Shown here: piece after piece, positions 1-7,638 of the stretch
Numbering within the stretch: position 1 is the first letter of the stretch
How the letters are laid out: each line of letters starts with the position of its first letter
From: Gammaproteobacteria bacterium RIFCSPHIGHO2_12_FULL_37_34
GTDB lineage: Bacteria; Pseudomonadota; Gammaproteobacteria; DSM-16500
Assembly (NCBI GenBank): GCA_001801495.1
Contig: MGXW01000003.1
Location: 1 to 16,868, forward strand
Direction of reading: 5' to 3'
DNA length: 16,868 nucleotides
Position numbers and translations under genes: made by a program
The notes under the pieces: generated by a model
Told to the model about the DNA's origin: nothing
Databases searched by the model: none
What the model saw: the letters and a program-made list of their open reading frames with translations, nothing else

Positions 1-26
1 GTCAGAGTTAGCGTTAGGATGATTTT

Positions 27-932
27 TTATCGTCTGAAGCTAACTTGAGATCGAAAAGGGATGGTGATTGCACTTGCAAGTTGAATTCCCTGACTAGAAG
101 GTATCTCATTCTCCAATAAAATTTTACCCGCTAAATCAAGTAAGAAAAGGTATCCTAAAGAATCGCCAATGGCTATTCTTTTTTCTGGTAATGCAATAAC
201 AGAATTAATGTTGTTTCTTCTTAAATTTGTTTCTTGAGGAGGAGGAAGAAGAAGTGGGCGAACGATAATTGCTTTATCTTCACAAGAGCAATCTTTGTCA
301 GTATTAACTAAGATCGTACCATCAGCAAGCTGAACTGGACGTGGATGAGATATATGAAAAGAAATTATCTTTTGTTCCTGAGCACTTTTCAAATCAAGTA
401 TTTTTAAATACTGGCTGGTCGAAAATAAAATCTTGTCAGGCAACTTAATTAGTGTAGTAATGAAACTATCTTTATTATTGCTATTTCGAATACAAGTGGC
501 AGGTTGCTCTAATTGGTAATCGCATTTATATATAGCGCCTCCACTCGTACCGATTAACAATTGATTATCAAATTTTTTAATGCATGTTACACCATAAGGT
601 AATAGAAGCGTTTTTAAACATTTTTGCGTATTGGCATCCCATATTTTTACAGAGTTATCAGTAGAGCCACTTGCAATTTCAGTATCGGATAGCCATATTG
701 CTTTTACCCAGTTAAAATTTTTATTTCCCTCAAAGTTTTTAATCCGATCCAATTGAGGCTGAGTATAATCTAGGCACCTATCATTAAAGCTAACGTTTAC
801 GAGAGAATTGAAATTTTTATTTACGGGCGCAATGCTACCTAATTCTTTTTTATTAAAAAACGACAATGTGTGTAATAGCATTTCATCAGGTAGTTGCTCA
901 AGTGGTGATGGAGGTTCATCTCTTGATATCAT
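27..932 (-). CDS. F-box / WD40-repeat protein, candidate host-directed effector
   Basis: The 301-aa product starts with an F-box-like segment at about residues 10-47 (PLEQLPDEMLLHTLSFF then KKELGSIAPVNKNFNSLV), with the conserved LP, L, F and V positions. A beta-propeller-like region follows. The clearest WD repeat is residues 73-108 with SGSTDNSVKIWD, and weaker blades lie near 115-147, 158-190 and 242-276 (each hydrophobic strand, then GxxxG or a turn, then xLDL). F-box proteins in eukaryotes link substrates to SCF ubiquitin ligases, and the propeller usually binds the substrate; bacteria that live in eukaryotic cells use such proteins as secreted effectors. There is no signal peptide or membrane segment, as expected for a type IV effector. 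The start is supported by GAGG (938-941, minus strand), 5 nt before the ATG. The protein ends soon after what may be the start of another blade, so a C-terminal truncation is possible. F-box call fairly sure; effector role is inference. Confidence 0.82.
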   Translation of the reverse strand: MISRDEPPSPLEQLPDEMLLHTLSFFNKKELGSIAPVNKNFNSLVNVSFNDRCLDYTQPQLDRIKNFEGNKNFNWVKAIWLSDTEIASGSTDNSVKIWDANTQKCLKTLLLPYGVTCIKKFDNQLLIGTSGGAIYKCDYQLEQPATCIRNSNNKDSFITTLIKLPDKILFSTSQYLKILDLKSAQEQKIISFHISHPRPVQLADGTILVNTDKDCSCEDKAIIVRPLLLPPPQETNLRRNNINSVIALPEKRIAIGDSLGYLFLLDLAGKILLENEIPSSQGIQLASAITIPFRSQVSFRR

Positions 933-966
933 GATTGCCTCGTTTATTTAGCTTGTGTAAGGCAAG

Positions 967-994
967 ATCCTATCCTATTCCCATCCTATGTCAA
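967..994 (-). promoter_or_regulatory. Sigma70-type promoter for the F-box/WD40 gene
   Basis: On the minus strand a perfect TTGACA -35 box (989-994) is followed after 16 nt by TAGGAT (967-972), four of six matches to TATAAT. The expected transcription start is near 960, leaving a leader of about 28 nt before the ATG at 932. The spacer carries repeated ATCCTA units (plus-strand reading), so a second TAGGAT lies at 972-977 but at too short a spacing. The call rests on consensus match only. Confidence 0.5.
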
Positions 995-1016
995 CACGAA
1001 TTATTTGTTTGCATGT

Positions 1017-1046
1017 TTGCAACAAAACCAAGAATCATGTTATCGT
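1017..1046 (+). promoter_or_regulatory. Possible weak promoter for the 215-aa gene
   Basis: TTGCAA (1017-1022) and TATCGT (1041-1046) with an 18-nt spacer each match the sigma70 boxes at four of six positions. An imperfect dyad (TTTGT at 1004-1008, TGC at 1010-1012, GCA at 1019-1021, ACAAA at 1022-1026) overlaps the -35 side and could be an operator. The placement would give a start about 25 nt before the ATG. In AT-rich DNA such matches arise by chance, so this is tentative. Confidence 0.22.
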
Positions 1047-1063
1047 AACAACCCATAAAAATA

Positions 1064-1069
1064 GAGGAG
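1064..1069 (+). promoter_or_regulatory. Ribosome binding site fixing the start of the 215-aa gene at 1078
   Basis: GAGGAG lies 8 nt before the ATG at 1078. The frame is open further upstream to an ATG at 988, but that ATG has no Shine-Dalgarno sequence and lies inside the -35 region (989-994) of the divergent promoter. The start at 1078 is therefore preferred. Confidence 0.65.
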
Positions 1070-1077
1070 TAAAAGTG

Positions 1078-1725
1078 ATGCACAATCTAAGTTCATTGAC
1101 TCTTAACTGTATGTTAGGTAATGAAAATAATATATGGAACGAATATGTTGAAAAACAATCTGAGCCATCATGGCTATCCTATCCTTTCGTATTATTCGGT
1201 ATTATGGCTAGCCCCACACAAAAAAATTTAACTATTCAAAAATCAACCGTTTATTCTTCTAAAGAAAACAAAAGTAACCAAGTAATAAACTTTACATTCA
1301 TACCGGATCATCAATCTAAATCTAAGCAAGCTGTTACCCTTTCTATTCCCGAACATCAATTAATACAAGCATTAAATCAGCCAACATGTTTAGAAAATGA
1401 TCGGCGCCGTGTATGTATTACAATACAGAAATTAATTCATCCGGAATTAGAAAAAGATGATGTGCTATCAATCGGGTTAAAGTGGTTTTGTGGTTCTGGA
1501 TATCGTCTATATGATATAGCGATGTTTTTTGATAAAAATAATAGATTGACAGATATTAATGTTATAGAAAAATATCTTACGAGCACAAACGAATATAAAG
1601 GCAAATCCGTCGTTTTATTTACTGCTAATAATCTAGTATCAAAGTCGGATCAGTCCGAAAGGCAAGCTCTTGGCTTAGACGATACTCATATTAAATCATT
1701 AATATCCGATCAGGCGCGTCGCTAA
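1078..1725 (+). CDS. Hypothetical protein, 215 aa, no recognised family
   Basis: The product is 215 aa from the ATG at 1078, chosen by the strong GAGGAG upstream. I do not recognise a family. There is no signal peptide or convincing membrane helix; residues 32-44 (WLSYPFVLFGIMA) are hydrophobic but short. The sequence is mixed polar, with a charged stretch around 105-130 and a more structured-looking part at 129-190 (DVLSIGLKWFCGSGYRLYDI, then a predicted helix and VVLFTANNLV). It is divergent from the F-box gene and convergent with the phosphodiesterase gene, whose 3' end it overlaps by 35 bp. A role as a lineage-specific accessory or effector protein would fit the neighbourhood, but nothing in the sequence shows it. 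An extended 245-aa form from 988 is the alternative. Confidence 0.6.
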   Translation: MHNLSSLTLNCMLGNENNIWNEYVEKQSEPSWLSYPFVLFGIMASPTQKNLTIQKSTVYSSKENKSNQVINFTFIPDHQSKSKQAVTLSIPEHQLIQALNQPTCLENDRRRVCITIQKLIHPELEKDDVLSIGLKWFCGSGYRLYDIAMFFDKNNRLTDINVIEKYLTSTNEYKGKSVVLFTANNLVSKSDQSERQALGLDDTHIKSLISDQARR

Positions 1726-2464
1726 ATACCGCATCAACTCCAAAGGAATAAAGTTCGGTAGCGCGAGCGGGATCATTCACGGTATAACACAATACTATTT
1801 TATTATCTTTTTTTAATTGATGAGCGATATCAGAAAAAATAATTTCATGATTAATATGTAGTGAAACACAATGAAGCGAATCATACGTTTTTTCCCAATC
1901 CGCTTCCCATTCATGCAACAGTAATCCTATTTGGCAATGCGGTAAATATCGACGTAATGCATACAATGCTGCTACAGAAAAACTTGAAAATAAAATATTA
2001 TTTGCTCGTTCGCCAAAATGCGTCATGATTTCTTTTGCAACTATTTTTACCAAAGCATCTTCTTGTCCCGGTAATGCTTTAATTTCAATATTGGCATGCA
2101 TAGCAGTATTTTGAAGAAACTCAAGTAGCGCACGTAAAGTTGGAATTCTTTCACCTGAAAATATCGGATCAAACCATGACCCAGCATCAAGTGATTGGAG
2201 ATACGTGTAGGGGTAACGCTCAACATAGCCTTTGCCATTCGTTGTTCTATCTAAGGTTTCATCATGGAAAATAATAGCTTCGCCACAGGCAGCTTGCATG
2301 ACATCACATTCTATCCATCGAATACCCAGTTGTGCTGCTTTCACAAATGCGATAAGCGTATTTTCTGGTGCATAAGCGCTCGCCCCGCGGTGAGCAATGA
2401 TTGGTGGCTGAAATGAAAGTGTGTCCATAGATTTAAAGCCGCTTGGTTTTATCGTGTTCATCAT
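1691..2464 (-). CDS. ugpQ: Glycerophosphodiester phosphodiesterase (UgpQ-like, cytoplasmic)
   Basis: This family hydrolyses glycerophosphodiesters from phospholipid breakdown to sn-glycerol 3-phosphate and the free alcohol. The 257-aa product carries the family motifs: AHRGASAYAPENT at 24-36 (H25, R26), the metal ligands E52 and D54 in IECDV, the catalytic H67 in HDETLDRTTNG, and the E127/K129 pair in NIEIK. The C-terminal VLCYTVNDPARATELYSFGVDAVFSD is the usual end of the TIM barrel. No signal peptide is present, so it is expected in the cytoplasm, like E. coli UgpQ rather than periplasmic GlpQ, and the length is normal. The start is uncertain: ATGATG at 2459-2464 has no good ribosome site and overlaps the upstream gene by 32 nt; an internal ATG at 2426-2428 would begin just after that gene's stop and put the HRG motif at a typical position. 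No transporter genes accompany it. Confidence 0.9.
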   Translation of the reverse strand: MMNTIKPSGFKSMDTLSFQPPIIAHRGASAYAPENTLIAFVKAAQLGIRWIECDVMQAACGEAIIFHDETLDRTTNGKGYVERYPYTYLQSLDAGSWFDPIFSGERIPTLRALLEFLQNTAMHANIEIKALPGQEDALVKIVAKEIMTHFGERANNILFSSFSVAALYALRRYLPHCQIGLLLHEWEADWEKTYDSLHCVSLHINHEIIFSDIAHQLKKDNKIVLCYTVNDPARATELYSFGVDAVFSDAPDRILMI

Positions 2465-4106
2465 TTCGCTGCATCATAGAGATTTTTCTTGCGTGTTTAG
2501 AAAAAAACATAGCGATACATGAATCATACGGGGGTAGGAGTGTTTTTGCACGTTTGTTTTTTTCTTCGACATAATCCATGCCTAATCCAACACTTGCCCC
2601 TATACTAAAACCTATCATCGCTCCACATATACAAAATACCACAAGCGATATCGGATTGAATGTGGTTAATACTGCCAATAAAATACCACAACCCATACCA
2701 ATGGCGCTTCCAATTAATATTTTTCCCCAGTGATGGATAATAAACGTTTGAATATAATCCATCATAGAACTTGAATGCTCTATTAAATCATTTTGCACAT
2801 TTGTTAAAATATTATTACAACGATTCCAATCATTTTTTACTTTAACAAAACGCGCGCATAATTTTTTTTGTTCAGCATTCAATTCATGCATTTGTTTTTT
2901 ATTTGCATCAATGCGTAATTGGAGAGTTTCTTTTTCATCTAGATAAGGAATATACGGCGAAACAAGCTCGTTTATATTGTTTGTAATAGTTTTAATAGTA
3001 TTTAATTTTTCTATAACCTTATGCCAAGGATTGGTGATAATTAAATTTGTAAAAGATAAATAAATTTGATTTTTACATGCAACAATAGTTTCATTCATCA
3101 TACGCTGTAAGCTGTTTTGTGATTCCAGCTCCAATTCATTTTCACCATCATAACTTGCTATGTTAGATACGCGTTTAAGCAGCCGCTTCAAATAATCATT
3201 ATGTAATTCTGACAAAACCATCTGTAAATAATCACATTCCTGAGCGAGATTTTTTATTTTGTTGTCAGTGGTTTGAGCAAATGATGCGACAAATTGGTTT
3301 GATACGGTAATCGTATGTTGAATAGTTTGCGCATATTGTTGTATTTGGTTGATGATTAGCAACATATTGCGCTGGCGCAAATTTAATTTATAGCCAGATA
3401 ACTGCTTGATGGCTTGATGAATAGGAGCGATATCAGGCAGATCCTGTAAACACTTGCGAACAGATTGCAGGTTTTCATCAGGATGATTGATGATGCGGTG
3501 AGAACTAATAGCACCATCGATTTGGCAATATCCTTTTTGCGCTAATGTGCGAACGATTTCTTCCAATACATATTCAAAATTTTCAAGCTCAGCATCTACT
3601 CCATGCGTCTTGGTTTTGAGTTTAAGATATCGCTCAACAAATTGATTTTGTTTGTTTTGAAGATCATGGAGTAGAGTTGAAATAGTTAATACATGATCAT
3701 TCATTTCAAATTCTAATAGTAAAGCACGTTTTGCAGCTAACCCATGGTATAACTTTATAATATGCTCGAGCAAAATAGTTGTTGTTGAAGTGATGGTTTC
3801 TCTTGATAAATGGAGATGGTTGCAATATTGAATAATGATTTGTTCTAGATTTTTTTCAAGTTGTTCATTAGGATGATCATATGATTCTCTTCTCTCCTGC
3901 TTCTCTTCAGTATTTAATTTGCTCCAAATCTCTTCAAACAGGTCATGTTCATGTGGAGCAATAACGAGCGATTTATTGGCTAAAAAAGCAGCAGAAATGG
4001 CGATATGAAGTTCACGTAATATGCGATTAATATCACTGATAATTATTTCCCATGGATGATACTCTAAAACACCCTGTTGTTGAGCCAGTATTGCGTATCC
4101 TTTCAC
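2433..4106 (-). CDS. Hypothetical 557-aa helical protein with C-terminal two-helix membrane hairpin
   Basis: No family is recognised. From the GTG at 4106 the product is 557 aa, almost wholly helical by composition and rich in Gln, Asn, Glu, Lys and Leu. A likely coiled coil spans about residues 388-444. Two glycine-rich hydrophobic segments follow, about 461-482 (ILIGSAIGMGCGILLAVL) and 485-507 (PISLVVFCICGAMIGFSIG), separated by a short turn, so the protein is probably anchored by a C-terminal hairpin with both ends on one side. The tail is basic and hydrophilic, and no N-terminal signal is seen. The frame stays open upstream to an ATG at 4208, but that form would overlap mfd and lacks a ribosome site. 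Its stop lies within the 5' end of the phosphodiesterase gene, suggesting coupled translation. The coiled-coil plus hairpin layout is common among proteins that intracellular bacteria place in host membranes, but that is only an analogy. Confidence 0.68.
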   Translation of the reverse strand: MKGYAILAQQQGVLEYHPWEIIISDINRILRELHIAISAAFLANKSLVIAPHEHDLFEEIWSKLNTEEKQERRESYDHPNEQLEKNLEQIIIQYCNHLHLSRETITSTTTILLEHIIKLYHGLAAKRALLLEFEMNDHVLTISTLLHDLQNKQNQFVERYLKLKTKTHGVDAELENFEYVLEEIVRTLAQKGYCQIDGAISSHRIINHPDENLQSVRKCLQDLPDIAPIHQAIKQLSGYKLNLRQRNMLLIINQIQQYAQTIQHTITVSNQFVASFAQTTDNKIKNLAQECDYLQMVLSELHNDYLKRLLKRVSNIASYDGENELELESQNSLQRMMNETIVACKNQIYLSFTNLIITNPWHKVIEKLNTIKTITNNINELVSPYIPYLDEKETLQLRIDANKKQMHELNAEQKKLCARFVKVKNDWNRCNNILTNVQNDLIEHSSSMMDYIQTFIIHHWGKILIGSAIGMGCGILLAVLTTFNPISLVVFCICGAMIGFSIGASVGLGMDYVEEKNKRAKTLLPPYDSCIAMFFSKHARKISMMQRNDEHDKTKRL

Positions 4107-4111
4107 GGTAT

Positions 4112-4116
4112 CCTCC
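4112..4116 (-). promoter_or_regulatory. Ribosome binding site fixing a GTG start at 4106
   Basis: On the minus strand GGAGG (extended as GGGAGG to 4117) lies 5 nt before the GTG at 4104-4106, whereas the ATG at 4208 has no such site. This is the strongest Shine-Dalgarno sequence in the divergent gap and argues for the shorter 557-aa product. Confidence 0.65.
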
Positions 4117-4154
4117 CTGACACCTCTTCCTATTCTAAATTCAACTGCTAGACT

Positions 4155-7100
4155 ATGACCATGACAACTCAACAACAAGCTGACATGTTTCACCCTCCCT
4201 GTCCTCATACGGATAATTTATCGTATGTTTGGGAAAATCTCTATGGGTCTAGCATTGGTTTAGCGTTAAGTAGCGCCATGACTCACTATGAGCATTCTCT
4301 TTTGGTTATCGCGCCAGATAGCCTTTTTGCTTCTTGCCTCATGGAGGCGTTTCAATTTTTTAACAAGGAAGAAGCACAATGCATCATGACTTTTCCTGAT
4401 TGGGAAACGCTCCCATATGATTATTTTTCACCTCATCAAGATATTGTTTCAGAACGATTGTCTACTCTATTTCGGCTCATAACTGCTCATAAAATGACAA
4501 TTGTGACTACTGTTTCAACATTGATGCACAAATTTGCTCCAAAATCATATCTTGAAGGACAAGGATTTTTCTTAAAAATAGGGGATCAACTGAATATTGA
4601 TCATTTAAGAGCACGATTGCACAAAGCCAACTATCGATCTGTTGGACAAGTGCGAGAGCATGGTGAATTTGCCGTGAGAGGATCCATTGTCGATTTGTTT
4701 CCCATGGGAAGCAAACAGCCTTTTCGTATCGATTTGCTAGATAATGAAGTGGATACCATCCGAATCTTTTCAGAAGAATCCCAGCGCTCAACAGAAAAAG
4801 TACAAAGCATTCATTTATTGCCTGGTCGAGAATTTCCATTAACAGAAACATCCATTGAGCAGTTTCGACAAAATTGGCGTAGAGAATTTGCGGGCAACCC
4901 TTTGCAATGTCCCATCTATCAGGATGTTAGCGAAGGTATTTGTTCACCAGGTATCGAATATTATCTACCTTTGTTTTTTGAAAACACAGCGACTTTATTT
5001 GATTATCTTCCAGAAAAAACTTGCATTGTAACAATTGGTGATATCGTAACTAACATCAGCGAACGTTGGCAAGAAATTATGGCGCGTTATACGCACGGAC
5101 AATGTGATATCTCACGCCCATTACTTTCACCGGAAAAACTATTTGTTACAACTGAAAAATTAAATGAATTATTTAATCATTATCCTCATATTCATATTCA
5201 AGATAATCACCAAGAAAAAAATGTAAATCGTCTATCATTTTCATTTGCAACTGTTTCAGCACCCTTGTTACATATTAATGATAAAGCACCCTTGCCACTT
5301 GCATTGCTTCAACAATTCATCACTCATTATTCAGGTCGAATATTGTTTTGCGTAGAAACGATAGGACGTCGCGAAATCATTTTGCAACTTTTTAAACAGA
5401 TTGCACTCCACCCTTCCTATTTTCATTCGTGGCAAGCATTTTTAAGTAGTACAGAAAAAATTGGTATAGTGATTGCGCCGTTAGAAATTGGCTTTATCTT
5501 AACCCATCCTGATGTTGCATTGATTACGGAATCGCAGTTATATGGTGATCGCGTGATGCAAAGGCGGCTCCGCAAAAAAGCATTACAGGATCCCGATAAG
5601 CTCATTCAAAATCTAACTGAATTGCAAATTGGCGATGCGGTTGTACATATTGATCATGGAGTGGGTCGATATTTGGGTTTACAAACGCTTACGATCAAAG
5701 ATCAAATGACTGAATTTTTTTGTTTAGAATATCAACACAATGATAAGTTATATGTACCGGTTTCTTCTTTACATCTGATTAGCCGTTATACTGGGGTGCA
5801 TTCTGAACATATTCCTATCGCTAAATTAGGCGGCGACCAATGGCAAAAAGCTAAACGCAAAGCGATTGAAAGCGTTCGTGATGTTGCAGCTGAGTTACTC
5901 GATTTATATGCAAAGCGTGCAGCGCGCCCAGGATATACTTATGAACTAGTATCAGATCAATATGCTACGTTTGCAGCTCAATTTCCTTTTGAAGAAACAC
6001 CAGATCAATCACAGGCAATTAACCAGGTGTTTTCTGACATGATATCAGAGAAACCAATGGATAGGGTCATTTGTGGTGATGTGGGTTTTGGTAAAACAGA
6101 GGTGGCTCTGCGCGCAGCTTTTTTAGCTGTGCAAAATAGCAAACAAGTGGTGGTGCTTGTACCCACCACTTTGCTTGCACAGCAACACGTTCAAACATTT
6201 CAAGATCGTTTTGCCGATTGGCCTATTCGCGTTGAAATGTTATCTCGTTTTCGCACCGGAAAAGAGCAAAAAAACATCTTGCAGCGCATGGAAGAAGGTT
6301 CGGTTGATATCATTATCGGGACACATAAATTATTACAAAGCAATATCAAATTAAAAACACTTGGACTAGTCATTATTGATGAAGAACATCGGTTTGGCGT
6401 GCAACAAAAAGAAAAATTAAAAGCATTGCGCACATCAGTTGACATTTTATCGTTAACAGCCACCCCTATTCCTCGTACTCTTAATATGGCTTTATCAGGT
6501 ATTCGTGATCTTTCAATTATTGCCACCCCACCTGCTAGACGGTTATCGGTCAAAACATTTGTGCATGAATATAAAGATCATTTAGTTCAAGAAGCAATAC
6601 AACGAGAGGTTTTTAGAGGTGGACAAGTTTATTTTTTACATAATGAAGTGGCGACTATCAATAAAAAGGCAGAAGAAATTTCAAAGCTCGTGCGCGAAGC
6701 GCGTGTTAATATTGCGCATGGCCAAATGCATGAACGTGAATTAGAACGAGTCATGGCTGAATTTTACCATCGGCACTATAATGTGCTGGTTTGTTCAACT
6801 ATTATTGAAAGTGGTATCGATATTCCTACAGCTAACACCATTATTATTAATCGTGCAGATAAATTTGGTTTAGCGCAACTACATCAATTACGTGGGCGGG
6901 TTGGGCGATCTCATCACCAAGCGTATGCGTATTTACTTATCCCAGCTAAACAATATATTACGAATGACGCTAACAAGCGTTTAGATGCCATTACCTCACT
7001 CGATGCATTAGGTGTTGGTTTTACATTAGCGACTCATGATTTAGAAATTCGTGGTGCAGGTGAGTTATTGGGAGAAAGTCAAAGTGGTCATATTCAAGAA

Positions 7101-7625
7101 ATTGGTTTTAATCTTTATATGGACTTATTATCAAAAGCAGTGGATACATTAAAATCAGGGCGGGAAATCAATTTTGAAAAAACACTGCTATATCATCATT
7201 CAGAAATTAATTTGCACATTCCAGCTCTCATCCCAGAATCTTATTTGGATGACGTGCAATTGCGTTTGCAATTTTATAAGCGCATTGCAAATGCTAAAAA
7301 TACTGTTGAACAAGATGAAATACAAGTGGAGATGATTGATCGATTTGGATTGTTACCAGAACCCATCAACAATTTATTTGCGTTAAGCAGTTTGAAACAA
7401 TATGCTGATCAATTAGGAATAACTAAAATAGATGTTCATGAGCGAGGGGGTAAATTTGAATTCAGCGAACAACCCAATGTTAGCCTTGAGAAAATCATTA
7501 AACTGATTCAAACCGAACCCAAACAGTTTCATTTTGAAGGACCTACTAGCTTACGTTTTATTTTAAGCGAGCACCAACCTAGTGAACGCGCGCGATTGGT
7601 TGAGAAAATAATGGATTTATTGTGA
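4155..7625 (+). CDS. mfd: Transcription-repair coupling factor Mfd
   Basis: Mfd is a DNA translocase that binds stalled RNA polymerase, pushes it off the lesion and recruits UvrA for nucleotide excision repair. The 1156-aa length matches E. coli Mfd (1148 aa). In order: the UvrB-like N-terminal module, with YRSVGQVREHGEFAVRGSIVD near 156-177 (the conserved UvrA-binding region); the RNA-polymerase-interacting domain near 488-550 (QIGDAVVHIDHGVGRYLG); the translocase motor, with Walker A GDVGFGKTE near 641-649, Walker B DEEH at 742-745 and motif VI QLRGRVGRS at 911-919; and the C-terminal TRCF domain near 1015-1110 (HIPALIPESYLDDVQLRLQF). All key motifs are intact. The start is not certain: ATGs at 4155, 4161 and 4185 all lack a clear Shine-Dalgarno sequence. 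It is the first gene of an apparent operon with addB and addA, and divergent from the 557-aa gene. Confidence 0.97.
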   Translation: MTMTTQQQADMFHPPCPHTDNLSYVWENLYGSSIGLALSSAMTHYEHSLLVIAPDSLFASCLMEAFQFFNKEEAQCIMTFPDWETLPYDYFSPHQDIVSERLSTLFRLITAHKMTIVTTVSTLMHKFAPKSYLEGQGFFLKIGDQLNIDHLRARLHKANYRSVGQVREHGEFAVRGSIVDLFPMGSKQPFRIDLLDNEVDTIRIFSEESQRSTEKVQSIHLLPGREFPLTETSIEQFRQNWRREFAGNPLQCPIYQDVSEGICSPGIEYYLPLFFENTATLFDYLPEKTCIVTIGDIVTNISERWQEIMARYTHGQCDISRPLLSPEKLFVTTEKLNELFNHYPHIHIQDNHQEKNVNRLSFSFATVSAPLLHINDKAPLPLALLQQFITHYSGRILFCVETIGRREIILQLFKQIALHPSYFHSWQAFLSSTEKIGIVIAPLEIGFILTHPDVALITESQLYGDRVMQRRLRKKALQDPDKLIQNLTELQIGDAVVHIDHGVGRYLGLQTLTIKDQMTEFFCLEYQHNDKLYVPVSSLHLISRYTGVHSEHIPIAKLGGDQWQKAKRKAIESVRDVAAELLDLYAKRAARPGYTYELVSDQYATFAAQFPFEETPDQSQAINQVFSDMISEKPMDRVICGDVGFGKTEVALRAAFLAVQNSKQVVVLVPTTLLAQQHVQTFQDRFADWPIRVEMLSRFRTGKEQKNILQRMEEGSVDIIIGTHKLLQSNIKLKTLGLVIIDEEHRFGVQQKEKLKALRTSVDILSLTATPIPRTLNMALSGIRDLSIIATPPARRLSVKTFVHEYKDHLVQEAIQREVFRGGQVYFLHNEVATINKKAEEISKLVREARVNIAHGQMHERELERVMAEFYHRHYNVLVCSTIIESGIDIPTANTIIINRADKFGLAQLHQLRGRVGRSHHQAYAYLLIPAKQYITNDANKRLDAITSLDALGVGFTLATHDLEIRGAGELLGESQSGHIQEIGFNLYMDLLSKAVDTLKSGREINFEKTLLYHHSEINLHIPALIPESYLDDVQLRLQFYKRIANAKNTVEQDEIQVEMIDRFGLLPEPINNLFALSSLKQYADQLGITKIDVHERGGKFEFSEQPNVSLEKIIKLIQTEPKQFHFEGPTSLRFILSEHQPSERARLVEKIMDLL

Positions 7626-7638
7626 TGGAATACAACAG

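Noticed and set aside
988..1077. N-terminal extension of the 215-aa gene from an ATG at 988
   Set aside because: The ATG at 988 has no ribosome site and lies at the -35 region of the divergent promoter; GAGGAG at 1064-1069 clearly serves the ATG at 1078.
4107..4208. N-terminal extension of the 557-aa gene to an ATG at 4208
   Set aside because: It would overlap the start of mfd, has no Shine-Dalgarno sequence, and a GGGAGG site sits just upstream of the GTG at 4106.
4507..4851. 114-codon minus-strand open frame inside mfd
   Set aside because: Lies opposite highly conserved Mfd coding sequence, with no ribosome site and no recognisable protein features.
6200..6553. 117-codon minus-strand open frame inside mfd
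   Set aside because: Antisense to the Mfd translocase motifs; a shadow of the conserved codons.
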